In this document: positions 32,398 to 40,785 of the stretch, piece after piece | Position numbering within the stretch: position 1 is the first letter of the stretch | Layout of the letters: every line of letters begins with the position of its first letter | Assembly: GCA_030538415.1 (NCBI GenBank) | Contig: JAUNTY010000023.1 | Span: forward strand, 1 to 40,839 | Direction of reading: 5' to 3' | Length of the DNA stretch: 40,839 bases | DNA from: Neisseria sp. | GTDB lineage: Bacteria > Pseudomonadota > Gammaproteobacteria > Burkholderiales > Neisseriaceae | Translations under genes and position numbers: made by a program | The notes under the pieces: generated by a model | Seen by the model: the letters and a program-made list of their open reading frames with translations, nothing else | The model's database searches: none | Told to the model about the DNA's origin: nothing

Positions 32398-32607
32398 TAT
32401 AGTCGGAGAAATTAGATTCTGATACAAGGCGGCGAGCCGCAGACAATACAGATATAGTCGTTTCGTTAGTTTGATACAGCGTTGCTGCACCTTGCCGTAC
32501 TATCTGTACTGTCTGCGGCTTGCTGCTTTGTCTCAATCTAAATTGAAATGACTATAGTACGGCAAGGCGAGCCAACGCCGTAGCAGAAACTCATTTCTTC
32601 GGCTATA
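32398..32607. mobile_element. Type-A Correia element carrying a nested type-B element
   Basis: The outer copy runs from TATAGTCGGAGAAATTAG (32398) to CATTTCTTCGGCTATA (32607). It is split at the TA of CAGA-TA-GTACGG by a complete type-B element (32453-32556), with TA at both junctions. The gap it occupies (32356-32794) has no gene. Confidence 0.88.
32453..32556. mobile_element. Nested Correia-type element (type B ends)
   Basis: A 104-bp copy with ends TATAGTCGTTTCGTTAG and CTAAATTGAAATGACTATA. Its core lies in opposite orientation to the host element (CCGTACTATCTGTACTGTCT). Confidence 0.88.
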
Positions 32608-32629
32608 GAAGGCCGTCTGAAAACAACAA

Positions 32630-32658
32630 CAGGCAGCCCGATAACCTCAGGCTGCCTG
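32630..32658. repeat. Inverted repeat resembling Kingella/Simonsiella-type DUS
   Basis: CAGGCAGCC (32630-32638) and GGCTGCCTG (32650-32658) form a 9-bp stem past the end of ccsA. Read on the minus strand the right arm is AGGCAGCCTGAG, one base from the Kingella-dialect DUS AGGCAGCCTGAA. It may act as the ccsA terminator. Confidence 0.5.
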
Positions 32659-32794
32659 ATTCTTGTGCATACACTACGCCGTACGAATGAGCTTCTTCAG
32701 ATAAGCTGCTCTGCTCTGCGTCTTTCATAATGATGTGTGCATGCCTCAGATAAGTAATGGAGAAAGTGTAACAGCTTGGATGAAAAATGCAAGT

Positions 32795-33988
32795 TCAGAG
32801 CGTGCCGTAGGAATGCAGGCCGCTCAAAAACATGTTCACGCCGATAAAGGCAAAAGCGGTGATAAAGAGGCCGATAATCGCCCACCAGGCCAACACCTTG
32901 CCGCGCCAGCCCGCCACCAGGCGCAAATGCAGCCACACCGCGTAATTCAGCCACACGATAAACGCCCAGGTCTCTTTCGGATCCCAGCTCCAGTAGCGCC
33001 CCCAGGCATCGGCCGCCCACAAGGCACCCAAAATAGTGGCAATGGTGAAAAACAGAAAACCGACCGCGATGGCTTTATACATCACCTCTTCAATCACCTG
33101 CGACTCGGGCAGCCATGTTTTGCGACCGCGCGCTTCGGCGCGCAATGCGCCCAGCTCGGCCACGCCCAGCATGGCGGCGATGCAGAACGCGCCGTAGCCG
33201 ATAAAGTTGGCGGGCACATGGATTTTCATCCACCACGACTGCAACGCCGGAATCAGCGGCTGGATGGTGTGCGCCTCGCGCGATACGCTGTACCACAGCA
33301 CAAACACCACCAACACCGCCATAAAGGCAAACACAAAACCACCCAATTTCTGAATGGCGAATTTTTTCTCATAATAGAGATACATCAGCGCAGTCACCAC
33401 CATAAACAGGATAAACACTTCATACAGCGTGGAAACCGGCATATGCCCCGCATCGGGGCGCAGCAGATAACTTTCATGCCAGCGCACCAACAGGCCGGTG
33501 AAGCCCGCCAGCGCCGACACCCAGGCAAACGACGTCGCCATGCCGAGCAGGGTATTGGTTTCGGCATGGCTGCGTCTGGCGGCAAGGGCACCGACGATGT
33601 AGCAAAACCAGGCGAAAAACACAAACGCACACTGCCACATAATCGCCGACTGGCTGCTGAGGAAATACTTCAGCAAAAAGCCTTCGCCGTTGTCGATATG
33701 GCCGCCGTAAAGCTGCACCGCCGAATAGGCCAATGCCAGGCTCAGCGGCACAAACCAGCGCAGCGGCTTGAAAAACCAGCCGAGCAGGATGGTGGCAGCC
33801 GCGCTGCCCCACAGAATCACCGTTTCGTAGCCGTCCATATGGTGGCTGATGCGGTTTTGCGCAAACACGGCAATCAGCACCATCAATACGGCAAACAGCC
33901 AGTCTGCGCCATTGAGTCGGCGCAGAAACGATTTGTGCGTCAGCAGGGCGTGTTCGGGCAGCTTGCCGGTATTGGTCAGGTTAGTCAT
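32795..33988 (-). CDS. ccsA: Cytochrome c biogenesis protein CcsA (system II; also called ResC or CcsB)
   Basis: This 397-residue polytopic inner-membrane protein is half of the system II haem-delivery complex that attaches haem to apocytochromes c on the periplasmic side. The WWD-type haem-handling loop is plain: WAADAWGRYWSWDPKETWAFIVWLNYAVWLHLR in the C-terminal third. His residues in the flanking helices and loops (WHESYLLRPDAGHMP and WLHLRL) are likely haem ligands. About eight or more hydrophobic segments are visible. The ATG at 33988 overlaps the resB stop by 8 bases, so the two are translationally coupled. Naming differs between databases: TIGR03144 calls this protein CcsB. Confidence 0.93.
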   Translation of the reverse strand: MTNLTNTGKLPEHALLTHKSFLRRLNGADWLFAVLMVLIAVFAQNRISHHMDGYETVILWGSAAATILLGWFFKPLRWFVPLSLALAYSAVQLYGGHIDNGEGFLLKYFLSSQSAIMWQCAFVFFAWFCYIVGALAARRSHAETNTLLGMATSFAWVSALAGFTGLLVRWHESYLLRPDAGHMPVSTLYEVFILFMVVTALMYLYYEKKFAIQKLGGFVFAFMAVLVVFVLWYSVSREAHTIQPLIPALQSWWMKIHVPANFIGYGAFCIAAMLGVAELGALRAEARGRKTWLPESQVIEEVMYKAIAVGFLFFTIATILGALWAADAWGRYWSWDPKETWAFIVWLNYAVWLHLRLVAGWRGKVLAWWAIIGLFITAFAFIGVNMFLSGLHSYGTL

Positions 33989-35993
33989 GGTTCAGGTCCT
34001 TCGCCAATTGTTCCAAGCGTTGCAGATGCTCGGGATATTCTTTTTGCAAATCGCGCTCGTCGCGGCTGGACGACATGGCAAAGCGGATTTTGCCGCCGTC
34101 AAACAACAGCCAGGCGCGTTTTTCGCGGATATAAAACATGAAAATCGTGCCCAACACCAGCAAAACCGAGCCCAGATACACCAGCGAGGCGCCGGGCGAG
34201 CGGTTCATCTGCAGGCCGGAGGAGCGCACTTCCTTGTAACCGGCAAGCTGCAGCAGCATCGGTGCCGGATAAACCGTCAACCCGGTATAGGCATCCATGC
34301 TGTTGAGCAAAAAACGGTTGCGCGCATCGCTCTGCGGCCACTCAGGCAGCTTGTAATGGCGCAGCGTGTCTTCCAGCGCCGCATTCATGGCACCATACAG
34401 AATCTGGTAAAAATATTCCTGCATTTTTTCCTGTTCGGCCGGCGGAATGTTTTGAGCGATAAAATCATTCAGCGCCAGATAGCCGCCGTCGGCGAAAATG
34501 CGCAGGGTGTTTTCGGCGGCCTGGGCGAACTGGCTGCGGATGTTGTCGGGCGTGCCGCGTGTGGCGGCTTCTACAATCGCCTTGCGGGCATCGGCATCGC
34601 TGATGCGCTCACGCAACGCCATAAAGGTGTCTATCCTGCCTTCGCCGTCAGCCGGCAGGCGCAGCCAGCGGTATTGCTGCTCCAGCCCTTCGCGGGTGCC
34701 GGTGATGAAAAAATAATCGTTTTCCTGCAAAATCGGCAGCATGTAGTTTTTGTATTCCACCGCCTGACCGGCCGCATCACGCAGGCGGTAAATCACCGAA
34801 GGGCCGATGTTGGTGAATTTTTTGTCCTGGCGCACGGCACGCACATCGTTGACTGTGTTTTGCAGGCTTTGCGCTTTCTTTTCGGGCGTTTCCATGTCCT
34901 CTACGTTCATAGAGGTAAACTGATCGAATTCGAGCTGGTAGGTCTGCTGGCCCAGATTCATGGGAAACTGGCGCATCGACACCGCATCCATCTCATTGGG
35001 GGTGCGGCTCTTGCCGGCCAGATTCCAGGCTTTGAATTTCAAATCGGAGCCGCCGTCGGCAAAGCTGGCCTGGTAAATAGTGATGCCGTGTACCGTCAGC
35101 GGATGGTTGACGCGGATGGTTTGCTCGATCTTCTCGCCGGTCGCCTTGTCGGTCACCACCAGGTCGCTGGCAAAGTCTTTAGGCATGCCGGTGTTGTAAA
35201 AATCAATGTGGAATTTTTTCAAATCCACTGTAAACGGCAAATCCTGCACCAGCATGCCTTTGTCGGCATTCAGGAATATCACGTCGGCACCCTGCCCTTC
35301 GGTGATGTTGACATTGCCGCGAAAGGAAATATTGCCGCTGCCCAACGTGCTTTCAGGCTTGAAATCCCTGGCATACATCGATTCGTTGTCGGGCACGATT
35401 TTACCGGTCAGCATGCCGATTTTCAGCAGCAGATTGCTGTCGATCAGGCCGCCCAGGCAAATCATGATAATCGCGGCGTGGGCGCTGATATAGCCCCACT
35501 TGTTCATCGCGCCTTTTTTCGCCGCCACCAGCACCGAGCCGTCTTCCCGCGCAACGGTTTTGCTGCTGAAGCCCTGCACCTCGAGATAGCGCGCCGCCAC
35601 TTCGGGCGACAGGCTGCCTTCCAGCACCGCGGTGTGTTTCATCGAGGCGAGCGACTGACGGGTAGCTTTTACGCGGTATGATTTCATTTCGCGCATAAAC
35701 GGCGGAATGTTGCGCCACAAACACAAACCGGTGGAGAGCACCAGAAACAGCATGATGACCACAAACCAGCCGGAAGCGTAAACGTCAAACAGGCCGAGGA
35801 AGCCGAAAATCTGCGTCCAAAACGGGCCGAACTTCACCAGATAACTGGCCTGCGGCTGGCTTTGCTGCAACACCGTGCCGATAATCGAGGCAATGCCGAG
35901 CAGGCACAACAGCGCCACGGCAAAGCGCATGGAACTCAAAAAAGCAAACCACGGGCGGCGGATTAAGGGAACGGGGGGTTTGGAATCGGTCAT
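33981..35993 (-). CDS. resB: Cytochrome c biogenesis protein ResB (CcsB)
   Basis: This 670-residue inner-membrane protein is the second half of the system II cytochrome c maturation complex. It starts with a cytoplasmic tip and a ResB first helix (FAFLSSMRFAVALLCLLGIASIIGTVLQQ). Further helices (VVIMLFLVLSTGLCLW; ISAHAAIIMICLGGLIDS) are followed by a periplasmic domain of about 400 residues and a last helix near the C-terminus (LVYLGSVLLVLGTIFMFYI). The His in ISAHAAIIM is a conserved haem ligand position in this family. The ATG at 35993 (MTDSKPPVPLIRRPWFAF) is preferred over one eight codons upstream. It precedes and overlaps ccsA. Cytochrome c4, a likely client, is encoded just upstream on the same strand. 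Confidence 0.94.
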   Translation of the reverse strand: MTDSKPPVPLIRRPWFAFLSSMRFAVALLCLLGIASIIGTVLQQSQPQASYLVKFGPFWTQIFGFLGLFDVYASGWFVVIMLFLVLSTGLCLWRNIPPFMREMKSYRVKATRQSLASMKHTAVLEGSLSPEVAARYLEVQGFSSKTVAREDGSVLVAAKKGAMNKWGYISAHAAIIMICLGGLIDSNLLLKIGMLTGKIVPDNESMYARDFKPESTLGSGNISFRGNVNITEGQGADVIFLNADKGMLVQDLPFTVDLKKFHIDFYNTGMPKDFASDLVVTDKATGEKIEQTIRVNHPLTVHGITIYQASFADGGSDLKFKAWNLAGKSRTPNEMDAVSMRQFPMNLGQQTYQLEFDQFTSMNVEDMETPEKKAQSLQNTVNDVRAVRQDKKFTNIGPSVIYRLRDAAGQAVEYKNYMLPILQENDYFFITGTREGLEQQYRWLRLPADGEGRIDTFMALRERISDADARKAIVEAATRGTPDNIRSQFAQAAENTLRIFADGGYLALNDFIAQNIPPAEQEKMQEYFYQILYGAMNAALEDTLRHYKLPEWPQSDARNRFLLNSMDAYTGLTVYPAPMLLQLAGYKEVRSSGLQMNRSPGASLVYLGSVLLVLGTIFMFYIREKRAWLLFDGGKIRFAMSSSRDERDLQKEYPEHLQRLEQLAKDLNHD

Positions 35994-36125
35994 AAAACTA
36001 TAAAATCTATACAACAAAACAATCGGCGGCCAGCCGTATCATAGCAGAACAGCCGCCCGGATATCGGTGTGGATACGTAAAACCTGCCTGTATCGGCGGG
36101 CAGTCAAGGCGGCTGATATCCGATA

Positions 36126-36329
36126 TATAGTCGTTTCGTTAGTTTGATACAGCGTTGCTGCGCCTTGCCGTACTATAGTCGGAGAGTAAGTTTTAATACA
36201 AGGCGGCGAGCCGCAGACAGTACAGGTAGTACGGCAAGGCGAGCCAACGCCGTAGTAAAACTTACTCTCTGACTATATCTGTACTGTCTGCAGCTTGCTG
36301 CCTTGTCTCAATCTAACGAAACGACTATA
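36126..36329. mobile_element. Type-B Correia element carrying a nested element
   Basis: The outer copy runs from TATAGTCGTTTCGTTAG (36126) to CTAACGAAACGACTATA (36329). It is split at CCGTAC-TA-TCTGTACTG, the complement of the same TA used at 20789 and 32453, by an element at 36174-36277. The rest of the 35994-36489 gap holds AT-rich sequence and DUS copies. Confidence 0.88.
36174..36277. mobile_element. Nested Correia-type element (A-like ends)
   Basis: A 104-bp copy with ends TATAGTCGGAGAGTAAGTTT and AAACTTACTCTCTGACTATA. The start TATAGTCGGAGA is type A, and the following GTAAGTTTT matches the inner part of the type-C ends, so its termini look like a hybrid. Confidence 0.85.
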
Positions 36330-36414
36330 AAGATACAAGTGGTTTGACTTGATATCTGCGGCAGGGCTTCCTGACAGTTCAGATAAGTTGGTTCGCCACC
36401 TGCCACTTGTAGGC

Positions 36415-36452
36415 AAGGCCGTCTGAAAGAATATCTGCTTTCAGACGGCCTT
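36415..36452 (-). terminator. Inverted-DUS terminator after cytochrome c4 gene
   Basis: AAGGCCGTCTGAAAG and CTTTCAGACGGCCTT form a 15-bp stem with an 8-base loop about 40 bases past the stop on the minus strand. Confidence 0.75.
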
Positions 36453-36489
36453 TGTATTCACCATGCTTCAACATCGGGCAGCTTGGGAA

Positions 36490-37119
36490 TTAATGCAGCC
36501 CCTGGACAAAGTTGGCCACCGCCTTCACTTCGTCATCCGACATGCGCTGGGCGATGTCGTTCATGATGGCGTTGGTGCGCTGGCCGGATTTGTAGGCGTT
36601 CATCTGCTCGGTCACATAAGCCGCATGCTGGCCGCCCAGGCGCGGATAGGCCACGATGTCGGTGCCGCCGCCGGGAATGCCCGCGCCGTTGGGACCGTGG
36701 CACGACATGCAGGCCGGCACTTTCTTGTCAGCCAGGCCGCCGCGGAAGATTTTCGCGCCAAGCTCGGGGTTTTCTTTCGGATTGGTTTCGCCCGCTTTTG
36801 GAAACTGTTTGGCGTAATAGGCTGATACGTCGGCGATGTCCTGATCCGACAAGCCCATCACCATCGGCGTCATGCTGGCAGACGCGCCGGTGGTGCGCTT
36901 GCCTTCCTTGATGTCTTTGGTCTGGTGGAAAATATAGTTCGGAAATTGCGCCGACAGCTTAGGATACATGGCGATGCCGCTGTTGCCGTCAACCGCATGG
37001 CAGGCTGCGCAGACATTGGTGGCGATTTCCTTGCCTCTGGCAACATCACCTTTGGGCTCGGCAGCAACTGCCGTTGCCGCCGCAGCGGCGGCCAGGGCCA
37101 ACAAAGTAAAACGTTTCAT
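36490..37119 (-). CDS. Dihaem cytochrome c4
   Basis: This 209-residue periplasmic electron carrier has a signal peptide (KRFTLLALAAAAAATAVAA) and two cytochrome c domains with CAACH at 37-41 and CMSCH at 137-141. Each half has a likely axial Met downstream (MTPMVMGLS in the first; NAIMNDIAQRM in the second). The GGTDIVAYPRLGGQHAAYV segment is typical of c4. In Neisseria such c4 proteins pass electrons from the bc1 complex towards the cbb3 oxidase. Its haem is probably attached by the ResB/CcsA pair encoded next to it. The gene is divergent from engB; a 15-bp palindrome (37234-37248) lies in the shared upstream region. Confidence 0.95.
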   Translation of the reverse strand: MKRFTLLALAAAAAATAVAAEPKGDVARGKEIATNVCAACHAVDGNSGIAMYPKLSAQFPNYIFHQTKDIKEGKRTTGASASMTPMVMGLSDQDIADVSAYYAKQFPKAGETNPKENPELGAKIFRGGLADKKVPACMSCHGPNGAGIPGGGTDIVAYPRLGGQHAAYVTEQMNAYKSGQRTNAIMNDIAQRMSDDEVKAVANFVQGLH

Positions 37120-37233
37120 GGAAGTGCTCCTGATTACAGCATCGGCAGGCCCGCAGCCCGCACAATACCCTTTTCCTCATACTCAACGCCGGACCCGAAT
37201 TTGCAGCCGGCCAAACCGATAACGCTATAAACA

Positions 37234-37248
37234 TGGTATTCTATACCA
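37234..37248. promoter_or_regulatory. Palindrome between cytochrome c4 and engB genes
   Basis: TGGTAT TCT ATACCA is a perfect 6+6 inverted repeat 23 bases upstream of the engB ATG and 115 bases upstream of the cytochrome c4 ATG. It could be an operator or simply part of an AT-rich promoter. No FNR-type box was recognised. Confidence 0.3.
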
Positions 37249-37270
37249 AATTCACACAATTTTACTACAT

Positions 37271-37921
37271 ATGAACCTTTTTCAAAACGCAAAATTCTTT
37301 ACCACGGTCAATCATTTGAAAGACTTGCCCGACACAAGTGCCGAAATCGCCTTTGTCGGGCGCAGCAATGCGGGCAAATCGAGCGCCATCAACACGCTCA
37401 CCAACCATGTGCGTTTGGCCTACGTATCGAAAACCCCCGGCCGCACCCAACACATCAATTTCTTCGAGTTGGCAAACGGCGGCTTTATGGTCGACCTGCC
37501 CGGCTACGGCTATGCGCAGGTGCCCGAAGCCATCCGCGCCCACTGGGTGAAACTGCTGGGCGACTACCTGCAGCAACGCGCGCAGCTTATCGGCCTGGTG
37601 CTGATTATGGACGCCCGCCACCCGCTCAAGGAATTGGATGTGCAGATGCTGGATTTTTTCCACATCACCGGCCGGCCGGTGCACATTTTGTTGTCGAAAG
37701 CCGACAAACTTTCCAAAAACGAGCAAATCAAAACGCTGGCCGCCGTCGAAAAAGCCCTCAAGCCCTATGCCGAACGACAGCAAGTCAGCGTGCAGCTTTT
37801 CTCCAGCCTGAAAAAGCAGGGCAAGGAAGAGGTGAACAAAGTGGTGGGCGGATGGTTTGCGGCAGCGATACCAAGTGCCGCCGAAGCCGAAGCCAGAAAT
37901 CCGGACAACGAAGCCGTCTGA
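37271..37921 (+). CDS. engB: Ribosome biogenesis GTP-binding protein EngB/YsxC
   Basis: This 216-residue essential-type GTPase is needed for assembly of the large ribosomal subunit. G1 is GRSNAGKSS (30-38), the G2 region is [13 protein letters not shown]3 is DLPGYGYA, G4 is SKADKL and a G5-like SS lies near [11 protein letters not shown]. Length is normal for the family. The stop codon lies inside a DUS (GAA GCC GTC TGA), so the chain ends NEAV. The last 20 residues, rich in Ala and Glu, are not conserved family sequence. It is convergent with the AEC gene across a DUS hairpin. Confidence 0.95.
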   Translation: MNLFQNAKFFTTVNHLKDLPDTSAEIAFVGRSNAGKSSAINTLTNHVRLAYVSKTPGRTQHINFFELANGGFMVDLPGYGYAQVPEAIRAHWVKLLGDYLQQRAQLIGLVLIMDARHPLKELDVQMLDFFHITGRPVHILLSKADKLSKNEQIKTLAAVEKALKPYAERQQVSVQLFSSLKKQGKEEVNKVVGGWFAAAIPSAAEAEARNPDNEAV

Positions 37922-37952
37922 AATGCGCCAAAAGCCTTTGTCTGAAAACACA

Positions 37953-37986
37953 ATCAGGCCGTCTGAAACCTTTCAGACGGCCTGAT
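37953..37986. terminator. Bidirectional inverted-DUS terminator
   Basis: ATCAGGCCGTCTGAAA and its perfect complement (16-bp stem, 2-base loop) lie between the convergent engB and AEC genes. Confidence 0.8.
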
Positions 37987-37992
37987 TTTCTG

Positions 37993-38949
37993 CTACATCA
38001 AACCCATGCTGCGCAACACCACAATCCCGACGGCTGCCGAAAACATCGCACCAAACGTGGTGATGCCGGTGATATTGGCCGCCGCCACATCATTGCCGCC
38101 CATCACCTTGGCCATCACATAACTGGTGGCTGCCACCGGCGTGGCCGTCATCAGATACAGCACACCCATCGCCACTCCGCTCAAACCGAAAACCAAACCC
38201 ACGCCCACAGCCACCAACGGCGCCACCACCAAGCGCCCGATGCTGGCCTGCAACGAAATATCCGACATTTTAAACATCGACTTCATATCAAATATCGCCC
38301 CTGCGCAAATCAGCGCCAGTGGCAGCGAAATATTGCCCACATATTGCGCCGTCTGCAAAATCGGCTGCGGCACTTTCACATGCAGCGCCTGCAATACCAG
38401 CGCCGCCACAATCGCCACAATCAGCGGATTGGTGATGATTTTAAACGATATCAGCCGCAGTTTCCCCCCCCACGAGCCCTCATCGGAGCGGCTCAGCGTA
38501 ATCACCGCCAGAATATTGAACAATATCGTTACCACGCCGGTATATACCGCGCCTGCCGCCAGACCGCTGCCGCCATAGGCATTCTGCACAAACGCCAATC
38601 CCATCACCCCCAGATTGCTGCGGAATACCCCCTGCACAAACACGCCCTTGTCGCGCTTTTGCGGCACGAATTTCCAGGCATACAGCTCCGCCCCGACATA
38701 AAGCAGCAGCGTGGAGACAATGCCAGCCAGCAACAGCAGCGCCTGCTCGCCGTAATGGATTTCGCCTTTCAACAAGTTCACAAACAGCAGCGTCGGCAGG
38801 CCGTAATTAAACACCAGCTTCGACGCCTGCGCGCAAAAATCATTGTTAATCTGGCCGCTGCGGCGCAACACCACACCGAAAAACAGCAGTAAAATGCTCG
38901 GCACCGTCACACCGACGGCAAACAGCACCGCATCCCAAAATCCGCCCAC
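37993..38949 (-). CDS. AEC-family (auxin efflux carrier type) transporter with a G8 tract
   Basis: This 318-residue inner-membrane protein has about ten hydrophobic helices in two five-helix repeats, as in the AEC / bile-acid-sodium-symporter-like fold (malonate or malate permease relatives, YfdV). Family text includes FNYGLPTLLFVNLL, FRSNLGVMGLAFVQNAYGG and ITNPLIVAIVAALVLQ. The substrate is not predictable. The start appears to be a GTG at 38949 with AGGAT upstream. Between the two halves, codons TGG GGG GGG form a run of eight G (plus strand C8, 38464-38471), in frame here. Slippage there would truncate the protein after the first repeat, so phase variation is possible. Confidence 0.87.
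   Translation of the reverse strand: MGGFWDAVLFAVGVTVPSILLLFFGVVLRRSGQINNDFCAQASKLVFNYGLPTLLFVNLLKGEIHYGEQALLLLAGIVSTLLLYVGAELYAWKFVPQKRDKGVFVQGVFRSNLGVMGLAFVQNAYGGSGLAAGAVYTGVVTILFNILAVITLSRSDEGSWGGKLRLISFKIITNPLIVAIVAALVLQALHVKVPQPILQTAQYVGNISLPLALICAGAIFDMKSMFKMSDISLQASIGRLVVAPLVAVGVGLVFGLSGVAMGVLYLMTATPVAATSYVMAKVMGGNDVAAANITGITTFGAMFSAAVGIVVLRSMGLM
38464..38471 (-). repeat. Homopolymeric G8 tract inside the AEC gene
   Basis: Eight consecutive C on the plus strand (G on the coding strand) encode part of Ser-Trp-Gly-Gly-Lys. It is the longest G/C homopolymer I noticed in the window. Confidence 0.85.
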
Positions 38950-39073
38950 CCGCTTTATCCTGTTTACGTATTATCGACCTGCATCATACCGCAAACAGGC
39001 CGTCTGAAACATGATATAGTGCACCTTTGTTGCATTTTCCCACGCCGTTCCAGACGGCCCGATCCGCCACACC

Positions 39074-40738
39074 ATGACCGAAACCCAACTCTACCTGCTG
39101 CTGGCCGCCGTCATCGCAGCACTCGCCGCCGCCGTCCTCACCTGGCTCCTGCTCCGCAGCAGGCATCAGGCCGCGCTGCAAAACCTGCGCGCCGACCACC
39201 GCGAAGAAACCGCCGCGCTGCAAAACAGCCTCACCGAAATCAGCCAACAACACCAGTTTGCCGCGCAGGAGCAGGCCGAAGCTGAAAGCGCGCTGGCATC
39301 GCTGCAACAGCAATACCAACACACCCAACACGCGCTGGCCACCGCCGAAGCCGTCAACCGCCAACTGCCGCCGCTGCAACACGAATTGCAGCAAAGCCGC
39401 GCGCAGGCGCAAGATTTGCAGAGCCAGGTGCAGGAGCTGCACAGCCGCTTCGCCGCCGCCCGCCAGCACATCGACAGCCTGCAACACAACCATCAGGCGC
39501 AGGAGCAGGAATCAGGCCGTCTGAAAGCCGATTATGCGCAATTGCAGCAAAATCTTGCCGACACCCAAATCCGCAATGAGCGCCTCGCCACCCAGATCGA
39601 ACAGGAGCGCCTCGCCCACGAAGAAAAACTCGCCCTGCTCACCGAAGCGCGCCAAAGCCTGACCGACCAATTCCAAAACCTCGCCAACAACATCCTCGAA
39701 GAAAAAAGCAAAAAATTCAGCGAGCACAACCACGAAAGCATCAACCGCCTGCTCACCCCGCTCAACGAACGCATGGGCAAATTCAGCGAACTGGTGCAAA
39801 ACACCTACGAAAAAGAAGCCAAAGAGCGCAACACCCTCGAAAACGAGCTCAAGCGCCTGCAAACGCTCAACAGCCAGCTCCACACCGACGCCCAAGCCCT
39901 CACCCAGGCGCTCACCGGCAGTCAAAACAAAACCCAGGGCAATTGGGGCGAGATGATTCTCGAAACCGTGCTCGAAAATTCCGGCCTGCAAAAAGGGCGC
40001 GAATACATCGTGCAGGCCGGTGGCACCCGCACCGAAGAAGACGGCAGCATCCGCCGCCTGCAGCCCGACGTATTGGTGAACCTGCCCGACCACAAACAAA
40101 TCATCATCGACAGCAAAGTCTCGCTCACCGCCTACGTGCGCTACACCCAAGCGCAAAACAGCGATGATGCCGCGCAGGCGCTCACCGCCCACGTCGCCAG
40201 CATCCGCGCCCACATCAAAAGCCTCTCGCTCAAGCAATACAGCGACATCGAAGGCGTCAACACCCTCGATTTCGTGTTTATGTTCATCCCCGTCGAGCCC
40301 GCCTATTTATTGGCGCTGCAACACGACCACAGCCTGTTTCAAGAGTGCTTCGACAAACGCATCATGCTCGTCGGCCCCAGCACCCTGCTCGCCACCCTGC
40401 GCACCGTCGCCAACATCTGGCGCAACGAGCAGCAAAACCAAAACGCGCTGGCGATTGCCGAAGAAGGCGGCAGGCTATACGACAAATTCGTCGGCTTTAT
40501 CACCACGCTGGAAGGCGTCGGCAAGAATATCGACCAAGCGCAAAGCCAATATCAGGCCGCCTACAAACAGCTTTCCGAAGGCCGCGGCAACCTCGTCAAC
40601 CGCGCCGAAAAACTGCGCAAACTCGGCATCAAAGCCAGCAAACAAATCGACAAAGCCCTGGCCGAACAAGCGCAGGAAAGCCTCACCGCCCTGCCCGACG
40701 GCGCCGATGAAAAAGATGATGACTCAGAAGCCGTCTGA
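39074..40738 (+). CDS. rmuC: DNA recombination protein RmuC
   Basis: This 554-residue protein starts with a membrane anchor (LYLLLAAVIAALAAAVLTWLLL, about 5-26). A long Gln/Glu/Ala-rich coiled coil follows (about 35-290). The RmuC domain lies at about 290-490: GNWGEMILETVLENSGLQKGREYIVQ, QPDVLVNLPDHKQIIIDSKVSLTAYVRY and FVFMFIPVEPAYLLAL, which resembles a restriction-endonuclease-like (PD-(D/E)xK) fold with the DSK as the likely core. RmuC limits inversions at short inverted repeats in E. coli, which is relevant in a genome so rich in them. A DUS inside the coiled coil encodes GRLK (about 39516). The stop codon is inside another DUS, ending SEAV. Confidence 0.94.
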   Translation: MTETQLYLLLAAVIAALAAAVLTWLLLRSRHQAALQNLRADHREETAALQNSLTEISQQHQFAAQEQAEAESALASLQQQYQHTQHALATAEAVNRQLPPLQHELQQSRAQAQDLQSQVQELHSRFAAARQHIDSLQHNHQAQEQESGRLKADYAQLQQNLADTQIRNERLATQIEQERLAHEEKLALLTEARQSLTDQFQNLANNILEEKSKKFSEHNHESINRLLTPLNERMGKFSELVQNTYEKEAKERNTLENELKRLQTLNSQLHTDAQALTQALTGSQNKTQGNWGEMILETVLENSGLQKGREYIVQAGGTRTEEDGSIRRLQPDVLVNLPDHKQIIIDSKVSLTAYVRYTQAQNSDDAAQALTAHVASIRAHIKSLSLKQYSDIEGVNTLDFVFMFIPVEPAYLLALQHDHSLFQECFDKRIMLVGPSTLLATLRTVANIWRNEQQNQNALAIAEEGGRLYDKFVGFITTLEGVGKNIDQAQSQYQAAYKQLSEGRGNLVNRAEKLRKLGIKASKQIDKALAEQAQESLTALPDGADEKDDDSEAV

Positions 40739-40776
40739 AAACGCCTCAGCCACCCGCATGCCCCTTTCAGACGGCT
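40731..40776 (+). terminator. Inverted-DUS pair after rmuC
   Basis: AGCCGTCTGAAAA, which includes the rmuC stop, faces TTTCAGACGGCT about 20 bases later. The loop is large, so termination may be weak. Confidence 0.5.
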
Positions 40777-40785
40777 GCTTGCTTT

